Shown: in pieces, positions 1-6,227 of the stretch
Layout: the number at the start of each line of letters is the position of its first letter
Position numbering within the stretch: the first letter of the stretch is position 1
Source of the DNA: Prolixibacteraceae bacterium
Lineage (GTDB): Bacteria; Bacteroidota; Bacteroidia; Bacteroidales; Prolixibacteraceae
DNA: 11,099 bases
Direction of reading: 5' to 3'
Assembly: GCA_007116765.1 (NCBI GenBank)
Contig: SKHV01000052.1
Coordinates: 1-11,099, forward strand
Notes under the pieces: model-generated
The model's database searches: none
The model's input: only the letters and a program-made list of their open reading frames with translations
What the model was told of the DNA's origin: nothing
Program-made: the position numbers and the translations under genes

Positions 1-19
1 AAATTAAACTACGTTGAAA

Positions 20-117
20 AATGAATAGCCGCATAGCCCCGACAATTGTCGGCAACATTATGGTAGCCCGAGGGTATTACAGCAATGAATAGCAGCATAG
101 CTGCGACATTATGGTAG
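20..117. repeat. Degenerate direct repeat pair with internal palindromes
   Basis: Two copies of a unit beginning AATGAATAGC and ending TTATGGTAG occur at 20-66 and 84-117. They match closely except that the first copy has 13 extra bases, which help form the 14-bp perfect palindrome CCGACAATTGTCGG (39-52). The second copy has a small stem GCAGC-ATA-GCTGC (92-104). In the first copy the equivalent bases are GCCGC-ATA-GCCCC, so the left arm changed without a matching right arm. This looks like a remnant of a dispersed palindromic repeat. No transposase is nearby. Confidence 0.6.
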
Positions 118-142
118 TGAAGAATGAGCTACAACAGATAAA

Positions 143-191
143 ACGGCGCAAGCACAAAGTAATAGATATGCAGTTACCATGTATGCGCCGT
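143..191. repeat. 8-bp inverted repeat with 33-bp spacer
   Basis: ACGGCGCA at 143-150 is the exact reverse complement of TGCGCCGT at 184-191. It lies just after the degenerate direct repeat and may be part of the same element. The spacer shows no further structure I can identify, and no U-tract follows, so it does not look like a terminator. Confidence 0.4.
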
Positions 192-272
192 AATTGATTT
201 AAGGTAACAGCCACCCTTATACCCCATTTCCTTATTCTCTAAAGCTACAGCGAACAAAGAAAGGAAAAATCC

Positions 273-296
273 TTAGCGTCTTAGCGTCTTAGCGGT
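273..296. repeat. Tandem repeat, 8-bp unit, three copies
   Basis: The unit TTAGCGTC is repeated exactly twice (273-280, 281-288), and a third copy differs in its last two bases (289-296, TTAGCGGT). It is intergenic. It is one of three short tandem triplets in the window's non-coding gaps, the others having 9-bp and 7-bp units. Confidence 0.8.
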
Positions 297-474
297 TAAT
301 GAAAACAGTTTTTCATTTGCTTTATCGATACTTGAGTTTTTTTATACGATTAAATTGTTTGTTTTTATTTATGGTATCGTATGGAACTCGCATGTGTTTT
401 AATTATCCTCTTGTATGACAATTATTTACATGCTCGTTTCATGTTGGTTTGCACTGCAAGAAAAGATTAAAAAT

Positions 475-501
475 AATCTGTGTAATCGGTGCAATCTGCT
501 T
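475..501. repeat. Tandem repeat, 9-bp unit, three imperfect copies
   Basis: Three adjacent 9-mers, AATCTGTGT, AATCGGTGC and AATCTGCTT (475-483, 484-492, 493-501), share the AATCnG core. They are intergenic and unrelated in sequence to the 8-bp repeat at 273-296, although of similar design. Confidence 0.7.
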
Positions 502-542
502 GAAATAGCTTTGTGATTTTTTATGAAAGTCAATAGGAACGA

Positions 543-609
543 GGGCTTTAGCCCAAAACAACTGATGTTTACCAGGCAACAGTGGTTTTTTATATACTAT
601 CGTGTAGTA
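543..609. repeat. Two short inverted repeats upstream of the large hairpin
   Basis: GGGCTTTAGCCC (543-554) is a 5-bp-arm palindrome with a 2-base loop. TACTA-TCGTG-TAGTA (595-609) is a second short inverted repeat. Together with the larger hairpin at 620-666 they make three inverted repeats within about 125 bp, which resembles a REP-like cluster. No REP-associated transposase gene is visible here. Confidence 0.45.
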
Positions 610-619
610 AGGCCACGCT

Positions 620-666
620 CAGCTGCCACGTTAGCACAGTCTGTGGAGCTGTGCCAACGTCAGTTG
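620..666. repeat. Large imperfect inverted repeat downstream of the acyl-CoA synthetase gene
   Basis: Outer arms CAGCTG (620-625) and CAGTTG (661-666) pair with one G.T wobble. Inside them ACGTT (628-632) pairs with AACGT (656-660), and GCACAG (634-639) pairs with CTGTGC (649-654), leaving a 9-base loop (640-648), a 2-base bulge and one mismatch. It starts about 50 bp past the stop codon of the minus-strand synthetase gene. No T-run follows on either strand, so it is more like a REP-type palindrome or an mRNA 3'-end stabiliser than an intrinsic terminator. Confidence 0.6.
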
Positions 667-715
667 CAAATGTGATTCATCCAATCATCTCATAATAAAC
701 TCAGCCTTTTAGCTC

Positions 716-2368
716 CTAAAATACTTCAATTCCTTGTTTTTCAAGCAATTCAAGGCTCATGTCGCGGAGCTTGTATTTTTGTATTTTACCGCTCGCGGTC
801 ATGGGGTATTGCTTCAAAAAGAAAATGTATTTAGGTATTTTGAAGCGCGATATTTTGCCGCGGCAAAAATCCTTCACATCTTCTTCGTTAAGCGTTACAC
901 CATCTTTCAGTATAATAAAAGCACCTACTTGTTCGCCGTATTTGGGGCTGGGTACACCGGCCACTTGCACGTCGCTTATTTCGGGCATTTGGTAAAGGAA
1001 TTCTTCTATTTCGCGCGGGTAAATATTCTCGCCGCCACGAATAATCATGTCCTTAATACGTCCGGTAATTTTGTAGTTCCCGTCTTCGGTTTTCACGCCA
1101 AGGTCGCCCGAGTGCAGCCACCCGTCTTTATCAACAGCTTCGGCAGTTGCATCGGGGTTTTTGTAGTAGCCTTTCATCACGTTATAGCCACGACAACACA
1201 CTTCGCCTTGTTGGCCTACGGGCAATTCTTCGCCGGTTTCGGGGTCGGCAACTTTTACTTCGATAAACGGCAGCGCACTGCCCACTGTCCCTACTTTCAC
1301 TTCAATGCTGTCTTCGACCCGTGTTTGTGTCATAACCGGCGAGCCTTCGGTTAGTCCGTATGCAATGGTTACGTCGGTCATGTGCATTTTGTCAATTACC
1401 TGCCTCATGGTTTCTATGGGGCAGGGCGAACCGGCCATTATGCCCGTACGCAACGATGAAAGGTCGAACATGTCGAACATAGGGTGGTTCAACTCGGCAA
1501 TGAACATGGTGGGTACACCGTACAGGGCGGTGCATTTTTCTTTTTGAACCGATGCCAGTACCAATAAGGGGTCGAAGGTTTCGATCATAACCAGTGTTGA
1601 ACCGTGCGTAATAACTGCCATAACCCCGAGCACAAGCCCAAAGCAGTGGAACAGCGGTGGTGCCAGGCAAAGACGGTCGGCAGCAGTGAATTTTTGGCAC
1701 TCGCCGATCCAGAATCCGTTGTTCAGGATATTCACGTGGGTTAGCATTACCCCTTTGGGGAAGCCGGTTGTACCCGAAGTGTATTGCATATTGATGACCT
1801 CGTGCGGGAAAACGTTGTTTTTGGCAGCTTCGAGTTCGGCATCGTCAATGTGTTCGCCTTTGAGCAAAAGTTCGGGCGTGTTGTACATGCCCTTGTGTTT
1901 TTCTTGCCCAATGAAAATTACGTTTTTCAGGTGCGGGAACTTATCACTTTTGAGGAAGCCGCGCTGCGAGGTTTTCAACTCGGGGACCAGTTCGTTTACC
2001 ATGCTCACGTAGTCGCTGTCGCGCCACCCGTCAATAAGGCAAATAGCAGCCAAATCGGCGTTTTGCATCAGGTATTCGAGCTCGTGCACCTTGTAGTTGG
2101 TGTTGATGGTAACCAGCACGGCGCCAATTTTTGCAGTGGCAAAAGTAAAGGTCAGCCAGTCGGGTACGTTGGTTGCCCAAATGCCTACGTGGTCGCCTTT
2201 TTTGATGCCTAAATCCAATAAGCCTTTCGCAAGCTTGTTGCAACGTTCGTCGAACTGTGCATACGAGAAACGCAGGTCGCGGTCGGCATATACAATAAAA
2301 TCTTTGTCGGGTGTTTCGGTAGCCCATTTTTCGATATAGCCACCCAATGTTTTTTCAATAAGTTCCAT
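716..2368 (-). CDS. Acyl-CoA synthetase (AMP-binding, ACSF2-like)
   Basis: This is an ANL-superfamily adenylate-forming ligase, expected to activate a carboxylic acid, probably a medium- or long-chain fatty acid, with ATP and then transfer it to CoA in the cytoplasm. The 550 residues match the usual length. Visible core motifs are the phosphate loop YTSGTTGFPKG (196-206), YGLTE (337-341), the ribose-binding Asp in HSGD (D422), TGR (R437), the hinge region RGGENIYPREIEE (444-456) and the catalytic C-terminal Lys in ASGKIQK (K528), so the enzyme looks intact. Overall it resembles the ACSF2-like fatty-acyl-CoA ligases, but substrate cannot be read from sequence. It starts 37 bp after the XRE/cupin regulator on the same strand, so the two are probably co-transcribed. 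The ATG at 2368 has an A/T-rich leader without a Shine-Dalgarno sequence. Function class is confident; substrate is not. Confidence 0.93.
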   Translation of the reverse strand: MELIEKTLGGYIEKWATETPDKDFIVYADRDLRFSYAQFDERCNKLAKGLLDLGIKKGDHVGIWATNVPDWLTFTFATAKIGAVLVTINTNYKVHELEYLMQNADLAAICLIDGWRDSDYVSMVNELVPELKTSQRGFLKSDKFPHLKNVIFIGQEKHKGMYNTPELLLKGEHIDDAELEAAKNNVFPHEVINMQYTSGTTGFPKGVMLTHVNILNNGFWIGECQKFTAADRLCLAPPLFHCFGLVLGVMAVITHGSTLVMIETFDPLLVLASVQKEKCTALYGVPTMFIAELNHPMFDMFDLSSLRTGIMAGSPCPIETMRQVIDKMHMTDVTIAYGLTEGSPVMTQTRVEDSIEVKVGTVGSALPFIEVKVADPETGEELPVGQQGEVCCRGYNVMKGYYKNPDATAEAVDKDGWLHSGDLGVKTEDGNYKITGRIKDMIIRGGENIYPREIEEFLYQMPEISDVQVAGVPSPKYGEQVGAFIILKDGVTLNEEDVKDFCRGKISRFKIPKYIFFLKQYPMTASGKIQKYKLRDMSLELLEKQGIEVF

Positions 2369-2405
2369 AAATAAGTAAGGTTTCGGTTTTGAGTAAAATC
2401 AGGTA

Positions 2406-2981
2406 CTATACCGGAGTATAAACTACTGCAAGAATTTTGGCGGCTTCGTCGTTTGCGCTTTCCACCAGGTGCTCAACAATCGAATCGTAGTAAATGCTGT
2501 CGCCTTTGTTTATTACAAAAGTTTCTTTGCCGTATTTCACCGAAACCGAGCCTTCCATCACGTAAATAAATTCTTCGCCTTCGTGAGTCGAGAGTTTGCC
2601 TGCCCCATTACTGCCAGGCTTAATTTCTATAATGAACGGCTCCATGTGGCGGCCACTTTTCCCGCTTGCCAGTGCATAAAAATCGAGGTGCGAGCGCGAC
2701 TCAACGTTTTCGTTTGAAAAACTGGCACTTTTATTCTTATCGCAGCAACGCGATACCACCGGGCCAAGTTGTTCGTGGTCGTCGAGAAATGTTCCAAGCC
2801 TTACGCTAAGTGCACGCGCTATTTTGATAAGCGGTGAAAGCGAAGGTAATATTTCGTTGGCTTCGATTTTTTCGATTTGACTGGCATCGAGACTGCTGCG
2901 CTGGGCAAGTTCCTCAACTGTAATGTTCTTTAGCAGCCTTACTTGTTGTATCTTGCTGCCTACTTTTTTTGCTTCTGTCAT
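2406..2981 (-). CDS. XRE-family transcriptional regulator with C-terminal cupin sensor
   Basis: This is a 191-residue DNA-binding regulator. Residues about 8-65 form a Cro/CI-type helix-turn-helix (VEELAQRSSLDASQIEKIE is the HTH core), followed by a linker and a cupin_2 domain at about 112-190. In the cupin, the STHEGEEFIYVMEG segment supplies H133 and E137 and the VEHLVE segment supplies H171; the usual second His of motif 1 is not seen, so metal binding may be altered or absent. Family knowledge: HTH-cupin proteins sense small molecules and control adjacent metabolic genes. It is the first gene of a probable operon with the acyl-CoA synthetase, so a carboxylate or acyl-CoA effector is a reasonable inference. 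A palindrome overlapping its promoter suggests autoregulation. An upstream ATG at 2988 is out of frame, so the ATG at 2981 is preferred. Confidence 0.92.
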   Translation of the reverse strand: MTEAKKVGSKIQQVRLLKNITVEELAQRSSLDASQIEKIEANEILPSLSPLIKIARALSVRLGTFLDDHEQLGPVVSRCCDKNKSASFSNENVESRSHLDFYALASGKSGRHMEPFIIEIKPGSNGAGKLSTHEGEEFIYVMEGSVSVKYGKETFVINKGDSIYYDSIVEHLVESANDEAAKILAVVYTPV

Positions 2982-3004
2982 TGCTCATAAAATTTGGTTG
3001 CCCA

Positions 3005-3034
3005 CAAATTTAAAAAAATGGAAATAATTGACAA
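3005..3034 (-). promoter_or_regulatory. Putative Bacteroidota-type promoter of the XRE/cupin-synthetase operon
   Basis: On the minus strand, TAAATTTG (3005-3012) fits the TAnnTTTG -7 consensus. A TTG (3032-3034) lies 19 bp upstream, close to the -33 TTTG element. Transcription would start near 2998, about 17 bases before the ATG at 2981. The -33 bases lie inside the palindrome at 3029-3056. Confidence 0.6.
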
Positions 3035-3056
3035 GTGATTGATATGATAATTGTCA
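3029..3056. promoter_or_regulatory. Candidate operator: TGACAA-N16-TTGTCA palindrome
   Basis: TGACAA (3029-3034) and TTGTCA (3051-3056) are exact reverse complements whose centres are 22 bp apart, about two helical turns, which suits a dimeric helix-turn-helix protein. One arm covers the putative -33 element of the downstream operon, so binding there would be expected to block RNA polymerase. A related single half-site, TGACAG, lies at 3094-3099. The most likely ligand is the XRE/cupin protein encoded immediately downstream; that is inference. Confidence 0.5.
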
Positions 3057-3112
3057 TTTTTAGGGTTATATAAATGCGATTTATCTGAGGAAATGACAGC
3101 TCAATTTTTCGG

Positions 3113-4375
3113 CTAATACAAAAACCCGAGCATCCATAAAGGTAGCACATTGTCGTATCCGGTTTCGATGTCGTCCATTACGATATATGATTCGGGTATG
3201 TTGGCTATCTGCTTTTTGTTTTTGTTTTTTCCACCTATCTCAAAAGTATATTGGCCATTGATTAAGAAATCGGCATATGGCGATGCGTTTACCTCTGCAA
3301 CCCGGCTGCTTTGGTTGTAGAAAAATGTTTCGCGTATATTGCCTTTCTCGGCATTGTTTCCAACCATGTTATATACCAGTACCGGGTTTTGCAGGTAAAT
3401 TTTTTCGGGTTTCCCAAGGTTGCCCATGCCCTTGTTTTGAGGGTATAACAACAGTATCAACTCAGCATCGCTCAGGTACGAGATATAGTTTTTAAGCGTG
3501 TTGATGCTAATGCCGCTGCGTTTGCTAATGGCCGCATAGTTGGGCTTAAACGGAACCGACGAGGCTATTATTTGCAAAAGCCGTTTCATGGATATGATAT
3601 TTGATATTTGCACCTGCTCGTATTGCGGTATGTCAACATCGAGAATTAGGTTAACTGCTTGTTCAAGTTTGCTGTGGTAAGTGTTTTTGTTTTCGAGATA
3701 GAAGGGGTAGTAGCCATACCTGAGGTATTTCTCAAAGTAAACCAAGGGTTTTATCTCGCTTATAATTTCAGCAGCTATTTGCCTGTGGTTTGCTATTAAT
3801 TCTTCAAAAGTTATGGGTTCAAATTGTTTGCCGGTTTCAATGTTAACAAACTCCCTGAGCGAAAGGCCGCACATGTTGTATATTACTGATCTTCGGCTTA
3901 AATCGGATTTGCCCCTGTTTATTTCGAGTAGCGATGAGCCTGTGAATATTACTTTCAGTTCGGGAAAGTCGTCGTAAATGTTTTTTAGCTCAATCGACCA
4001 GTTTGGGTAGCGATGTACCTCGTCGAGAGCCAAAAGCTTGCCTCCTTTTTGGTGAAAGCGGGTAGCAAAATCGTACAGTTTGTTTTCGATAAAATACAAA
4101 TGATCGAGCGATGTGTACAGAACATCGTTGTTGAGCGCATAATTTTTCTTGATGTGTTGCAACAAAAGCGTCGTTTTTCCAACGCCACGGGCACCTTTTA
4201 GCCCAATGAGCTGGTTGTTCCAGTCAATCTCCTGCTCAAACAGCCGGGTTGTATCCACTTTTGTACGGGCGTATTTTTCTGTAAAACGTGAAAAAGAACT
4301 TCCATAACCCGGTTTTTTTATTTTCAAAAAGGTATGAAAATATCTAAAACAATCAAAGCGCTGATTGAAAAACAT
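3113..4375 (-). CDS. AAA_14/DUF4143-type ATPase with nuclease-like C-terminus; start uncertain
   Basis: This P-loop ATPase belongs to the large, mostly uncharacterised AAA_14/DUF4143-type group. As read from the ATG at 4375 (420 residues) it has Walker A GARGVGKTT (61-69), Walker B LLALDEVHRY (114-123, D118/E119), a sensor-like VIFTGSS (142-148), a probable winged-helix region (about 275-310) and a C-terminal segment with D369, E379 and K383 (EIGGK) resembling a PD-(D/E)xK nuclease fold. Its cellular role is unknown. The first 25 or so residues look like translated intergenic DNA. An in-frame TTG at 4327 is a possible start, and an ATG at 4305 lies in another frame that would join this one if the T5 tract (4291-4295) had one more T. 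It is isolated from rny by a terminator and stands 131 bp before the XRE gene. Confidence 0.8.
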   Translation of the reverse strand: MFFNQRFDCFRYFHTFLKIKKPGYGSSFSRFTEKYARTKVDTTRLFEQEIDWNNQLIGLKGARGVGKTTLLLQHIKKNYALNNDVLYTSLDHLYFIENKLYDFATRFHQKGGKLLALDEVHRYPNWSIELKNIYDDFPELKVIFTGSSLLEINRGKSDLSRRSVIYNMCGLSLREFVNIETGKQFEPITFEELIANHRQIAAEIISEIKPLVYFEKYLRYGYYPFYLENKNTYHSKLEQAVNLILDVDIPQYEQVQISNIISMKRLLQIIASSVPFKPNYAAISKRSGISINTLKNYISYLSDAELILLLYPQNKGMGNLGKPEKIYLQNPVLVYNMVGNNAEKGNIRETFFYNQSSRVAEVNASPYADFLINGQYTFEIGGKNKNKKQIANIPESYIVMDDIETGYDNVLPLWMLGFLY

Positions 4376-4389
4376 ATAAAAACAATCAA
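4346..4389. repeat. Short direct repeat at the ATPase start
   Basis: AAAACAATCAA occurs at 4346-4356 and again at 4379-4389, 33 bp apart. It flanks the annotated ATG (4375). This supports the idea that the first codons of the long reading frame are really non-coding leader DNA. Confidence 0.4.
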
Positions 4390-4423
4390 TGCACTGACGG
4401 AATTATTGTGAAGTTTTGAGTAT

Positions 4424-4464
4424 TATCAAGTATCAAGGTTATTGGCTGATGGCTAATGGCTAAT
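4424..4464. repeat. Two adjacent heptamer tandem repeats
   Basis: TATCAAG is repeated twice (4424-4430, 4431-4437). After six bases comes a 7-bp unit in three copies, GGCTGAT, GGCTAAT, GGCTAAT (4444-4464). They fill much of the gap between the rny terminator and the ATPase gene, where the ATPase promoter would be expected. No good TAnnTTTG promoter was found there. Confidence 0.7.
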
Positions 4465-4495
4465 GAATTAATCCTTGTTTAGTCGAATCAAAAAC

Positions 4496-4526
4496 AAAAA
4501 AAGCTGCCCCGAACGAGACAGCTTTT
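4496..4526 (-). terminator. Intrinsic terminator of the zap-rny operon
   Basis: On the minus strand a 12-bp stem, AAAAGCUGUCUC paired with GGGGCAGCUUUU, closes a GUUC loop and runs into a U7 tract (plus-strand A run 4496-4502). Two of the pairs are U.G wobbles that exist only on the minus strand, which fixes the direction. It lies 29 bp past the rny stop codon. Confidence 0.9.
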
Positions 4527-4555
4527 GATTTTATGTATCAATGCTTAGGATTGTC

Positions 4556-6112
4556 TTATTTTGCATAGCTAACCGCCCGTGTTTCGCGAATAACGGTAAC
4601 TTTTACCTGTCCGGGGTAAGTCATTTCGTCCTGGATTTTTTTCGCGATATCGTATGATAGTTGTTCCGATTCTGCGTCGGTTATTTTATCGCTGCCAACA
4701 ATTACTCTCAATTCGCGCCCTGCTTGTATTGCGTAAGTTTTTGTTACTCCCGGGTAGGCCAAAGCGAGTCGTTCGAGCTCGTTGAGGCGCTTGATGTACG
4801 ATTCTACTGCTTCGCGACGTGCGCCCGGACGTGCGCCTGATATGGCATCGCACACTTGAACAATAGGGGCGAGCAGGGTTTGCATTTCAACCTCTTCGTG
4901 GTGGGAGCCAATTGCATTGCAGATATCGGGTTTCTCTTTGTATTTCTCGGCTAATTTCATGCCTAACACTGCGTGTGGTAATTCGGGCTCATCGTCGGGC
5001 ACCTTGCCAATGTCGTGAAGCAAGCCAGCGCGTTTTGCTTTTTTGGGGTTAAGTCCCAACTCTGTAGCCATAATAGCACAAAGGTTTGCTGTTTCGCGTG
5101 AGTGCTGAAGTAGGTTTTGTCCGTACGACGAACGATATTTCATTTTACCTACCAGTCGCACCAATTCAGGATGTAAACCGTGTACTCCAAGGTCGATACA
5201 GGTGCGCTTTCCAGTTTCAATTATTTCTTCTTCAATTTGCTTGCTTACTTTATTTACTACCTCTTCGATGCGGGCAGGGTGTATGCGGCCATCGGTAACC
5301 AATTGGTGCAGAGCCAGCCTCGCAATTTCACGTCGTACCGGGTCAAAAGCCGATAGCACAATTGCTTCGGGTGTGTCGTCTACAATTATTTCGACACCTG
5401 TTGCTGCTTCGAGTGCTCTAATGTTACGACCTTCACGGCCAATAATGCGACCTTTAATTTCATCGTTTTCGATATTGAAAGTTGTTACTGCATTTTCGAT
5501 GGCAGTTTCGGAGGCTACGCGTTGTATCGATTTGATGATAACCTTTTTAGCTTCCTTGCCAGCATTGAGTTTAGCCTCGTCCATTATTTCCTGAATGTAA
5601 GACATGGCTTCCGATTTGGCATCATTTTTCAAGGACTCAACAAGTTGGTGTTTGGCTTCATCGGCCGATAGACCCGATATGGTTTCCAGTTGTTCAACTT
5701 GCTGGCGGTGCATTTTATCGAGCTCTTCGCTTCGTTTTTCAACCATATCGAGCTGGTGCGTGAGGTTTTCGCGTATTACTTCCACATCACGCTTTTCAAT
5801 TTCATAATCTTTAACCTTGCGGTTTAGCTCGTCTTTGCGTTGGGTATAAGCTGCTTCTTTTTGCTTTAATCTGTTTTCGGCTTCTGAAATCCTTTCATTT
5901 TTGTCGACAACAAATTTTTCGTGCTCCGATTTTAACTGTAAAAACTTTTCTTTAGCCTGTAAAATTTTGTCCTTTTTAATGACTTCGGCTTCAGCCTTAG
6001 CTTCGTTGATAAGCTTTCGGCTTTTGCTTTTTAGAGCTCTGTCCCATAAGAAATACGATATGGGAAAACCGACTATAAAAGCAACTACTATCAATATATA
6101 TGTCCAATCCAT
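4556..6112 (-). CDS. rny: Ribonuclease Y
   Basis: RNase Y is a membrane-anchored endoribonuclease that starts mRNA decay. The 518-residue product has the full architecture: an N-terminal transmembrane helix (about 5-23), a long charged coiled coil (about 28-195), a KH RNA-binding domain with the GxxG-type loop IIGREGRN (223-230), and an HD domain whose metal ligands are visible as H337, HDIGK (H366/D367), H404/H405 and D422. Length matches the family (about 510-520). It is the last gene of the minus-strand run that includes zapA, 115 bp after the zapA stop, and is followed by a strong terminator. The gap before it contains a long RNA hairpin with a U8 tail, which may limit read-through and hence rny expression. 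The ATG at 6112 has the leader AATAAACA and no Shine-Dalgarno sequence. Confidence 0.97.
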   Translation of the reverse strand: MDWTYILIVVAFIVGFPISYFLWDRALKSKSRKLINEAKAEAEVIKKDKILQAKEKFLQLKSEHEKFVVDKNERISEAENRLKQKEAAYTQRKDELNRKVKDYEIEKRDVEVIRENLTHQLDMVEKRSEELDKMHRQQVEQLETISGLSADEAKHQLVESLKNDAKSEAMSYIQEIMDEAKLNAGKEAKKVIIKSIQRVASETAIENAVTTFNIENDEIKGRIIGREGRNIRALEAATGVEIIVDDTPEAIVLSAFDPVRREIARLALHQLVTDGRIHPARIEEVVNKVSKQIEEEIIETGKRTCIDLGVHGLHPELVRLVGKMKYRSSYGQNLLQHSRETANLCAIMATELGLNPKKAKRAGLLHDIGKVPDDEPELPHAVLGMKLAEKYKEKPDICNAIGSHHEEVEMQTLLAPIVQVCDAISGARPGARREAVESYIKRLNELERLALAYPGVTKTYAIQAGRELRVIVGSDKITDAESEQLSYDIAKKIQDEMTYPGQVKVTVIRETRAVSYAK

Positions 6113-6133
6113 TGTTTATTTGTATTTTTAGTT

Positions 6134-6198
6134 AAAAAAAATCCGCAGTTCAACACGCAATAATACAACCTTTCGGTCAATTGCATGTCAAAATGCGG
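6134..6198 (-). ncRNA. Structured RNA hairpin with U8 tail between zapA and rny (small RNA or internal terminator)
   Basis: Read on the minus strand, bases 6198-6143 fold into one long rod: 5 bp (CCGCA/UGCGG), a C/U mismatch, 13 continuous pairs including three G.U wobbles, a 4-base bulge (6162-6165), then 5 bp (two of them G.U) capped by a GAAA tetraloop (6171-6174). A single A and eight U follow (6141-6134). All the wobbles would be mismatches on the plus strand, so the RNA must be the minus strand, the same sense as zapA and rny. It could be a conditional terminator, a processing site or an independent small RNA. In gammaproteobacteria the 6S RNA gene lies next to zapA, but this rod lacks the large central bubble of 6S, so I do not call it 6S. 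Confidence 0.6.
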
Positions 6199-6227
6199 CG
6201 ATATATATAATATTTTTATGAACGTTA

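Larger units (their letters stand above)
1..715. other. Gene-free, repeat-rich intergenic region
   Basis: I find no convincing coding sequence here in any frame: the reading frames are short, broken by stops and show no recognisable protein motif. What it holds is a degenerate direct repeat (20-117), a long-spaced inverted repeat (143-150 with 184-191), two triplet short tandem repeats (273-296 and 475-501) and a cluster of inverted repeats (543-666). The stretch at about 300-430 is A/T-rich without clear structure. The left neighbour is outside the window, so part of this may be its 3' or 5' flank. Confidence 0.7.

Noticed and set aside
734..1354. Long plus-strand open frame (206 codons) opposite the acyl-CoA synthetase
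   Set aside because: It lies wholly antisense to a well-supported enzyme gene, has no recognisable domain, and is typical of antisense shadow frames in such genes.
3070..3084. Terminator hairpin downstream of the ATPase gene (ATAAAT-GCG-ATTTAT)
   Set aside because: A 6-bp A/T-only stem without a following T-run on the minus strand is likely chance in A/T-rich DNA.
6160..6200. A separate rny promoter inside the hairpin (TATTATTG on the minus strand)
   Set aside because: It has a mismatch in the TTTG part and the nearest upstream TTTTG is 23 bp away; the sequence is better explained by RNA pairing.
6134..6227. Calling the zapA-rny hairpin 6S RNA (ssrS)
   Set aside because: The position beside zapA is suggestive, but the rod is only 56 bases and has no large central bubble flanked by G/C pairs. 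Without a covariance-model hit the name is not supported.
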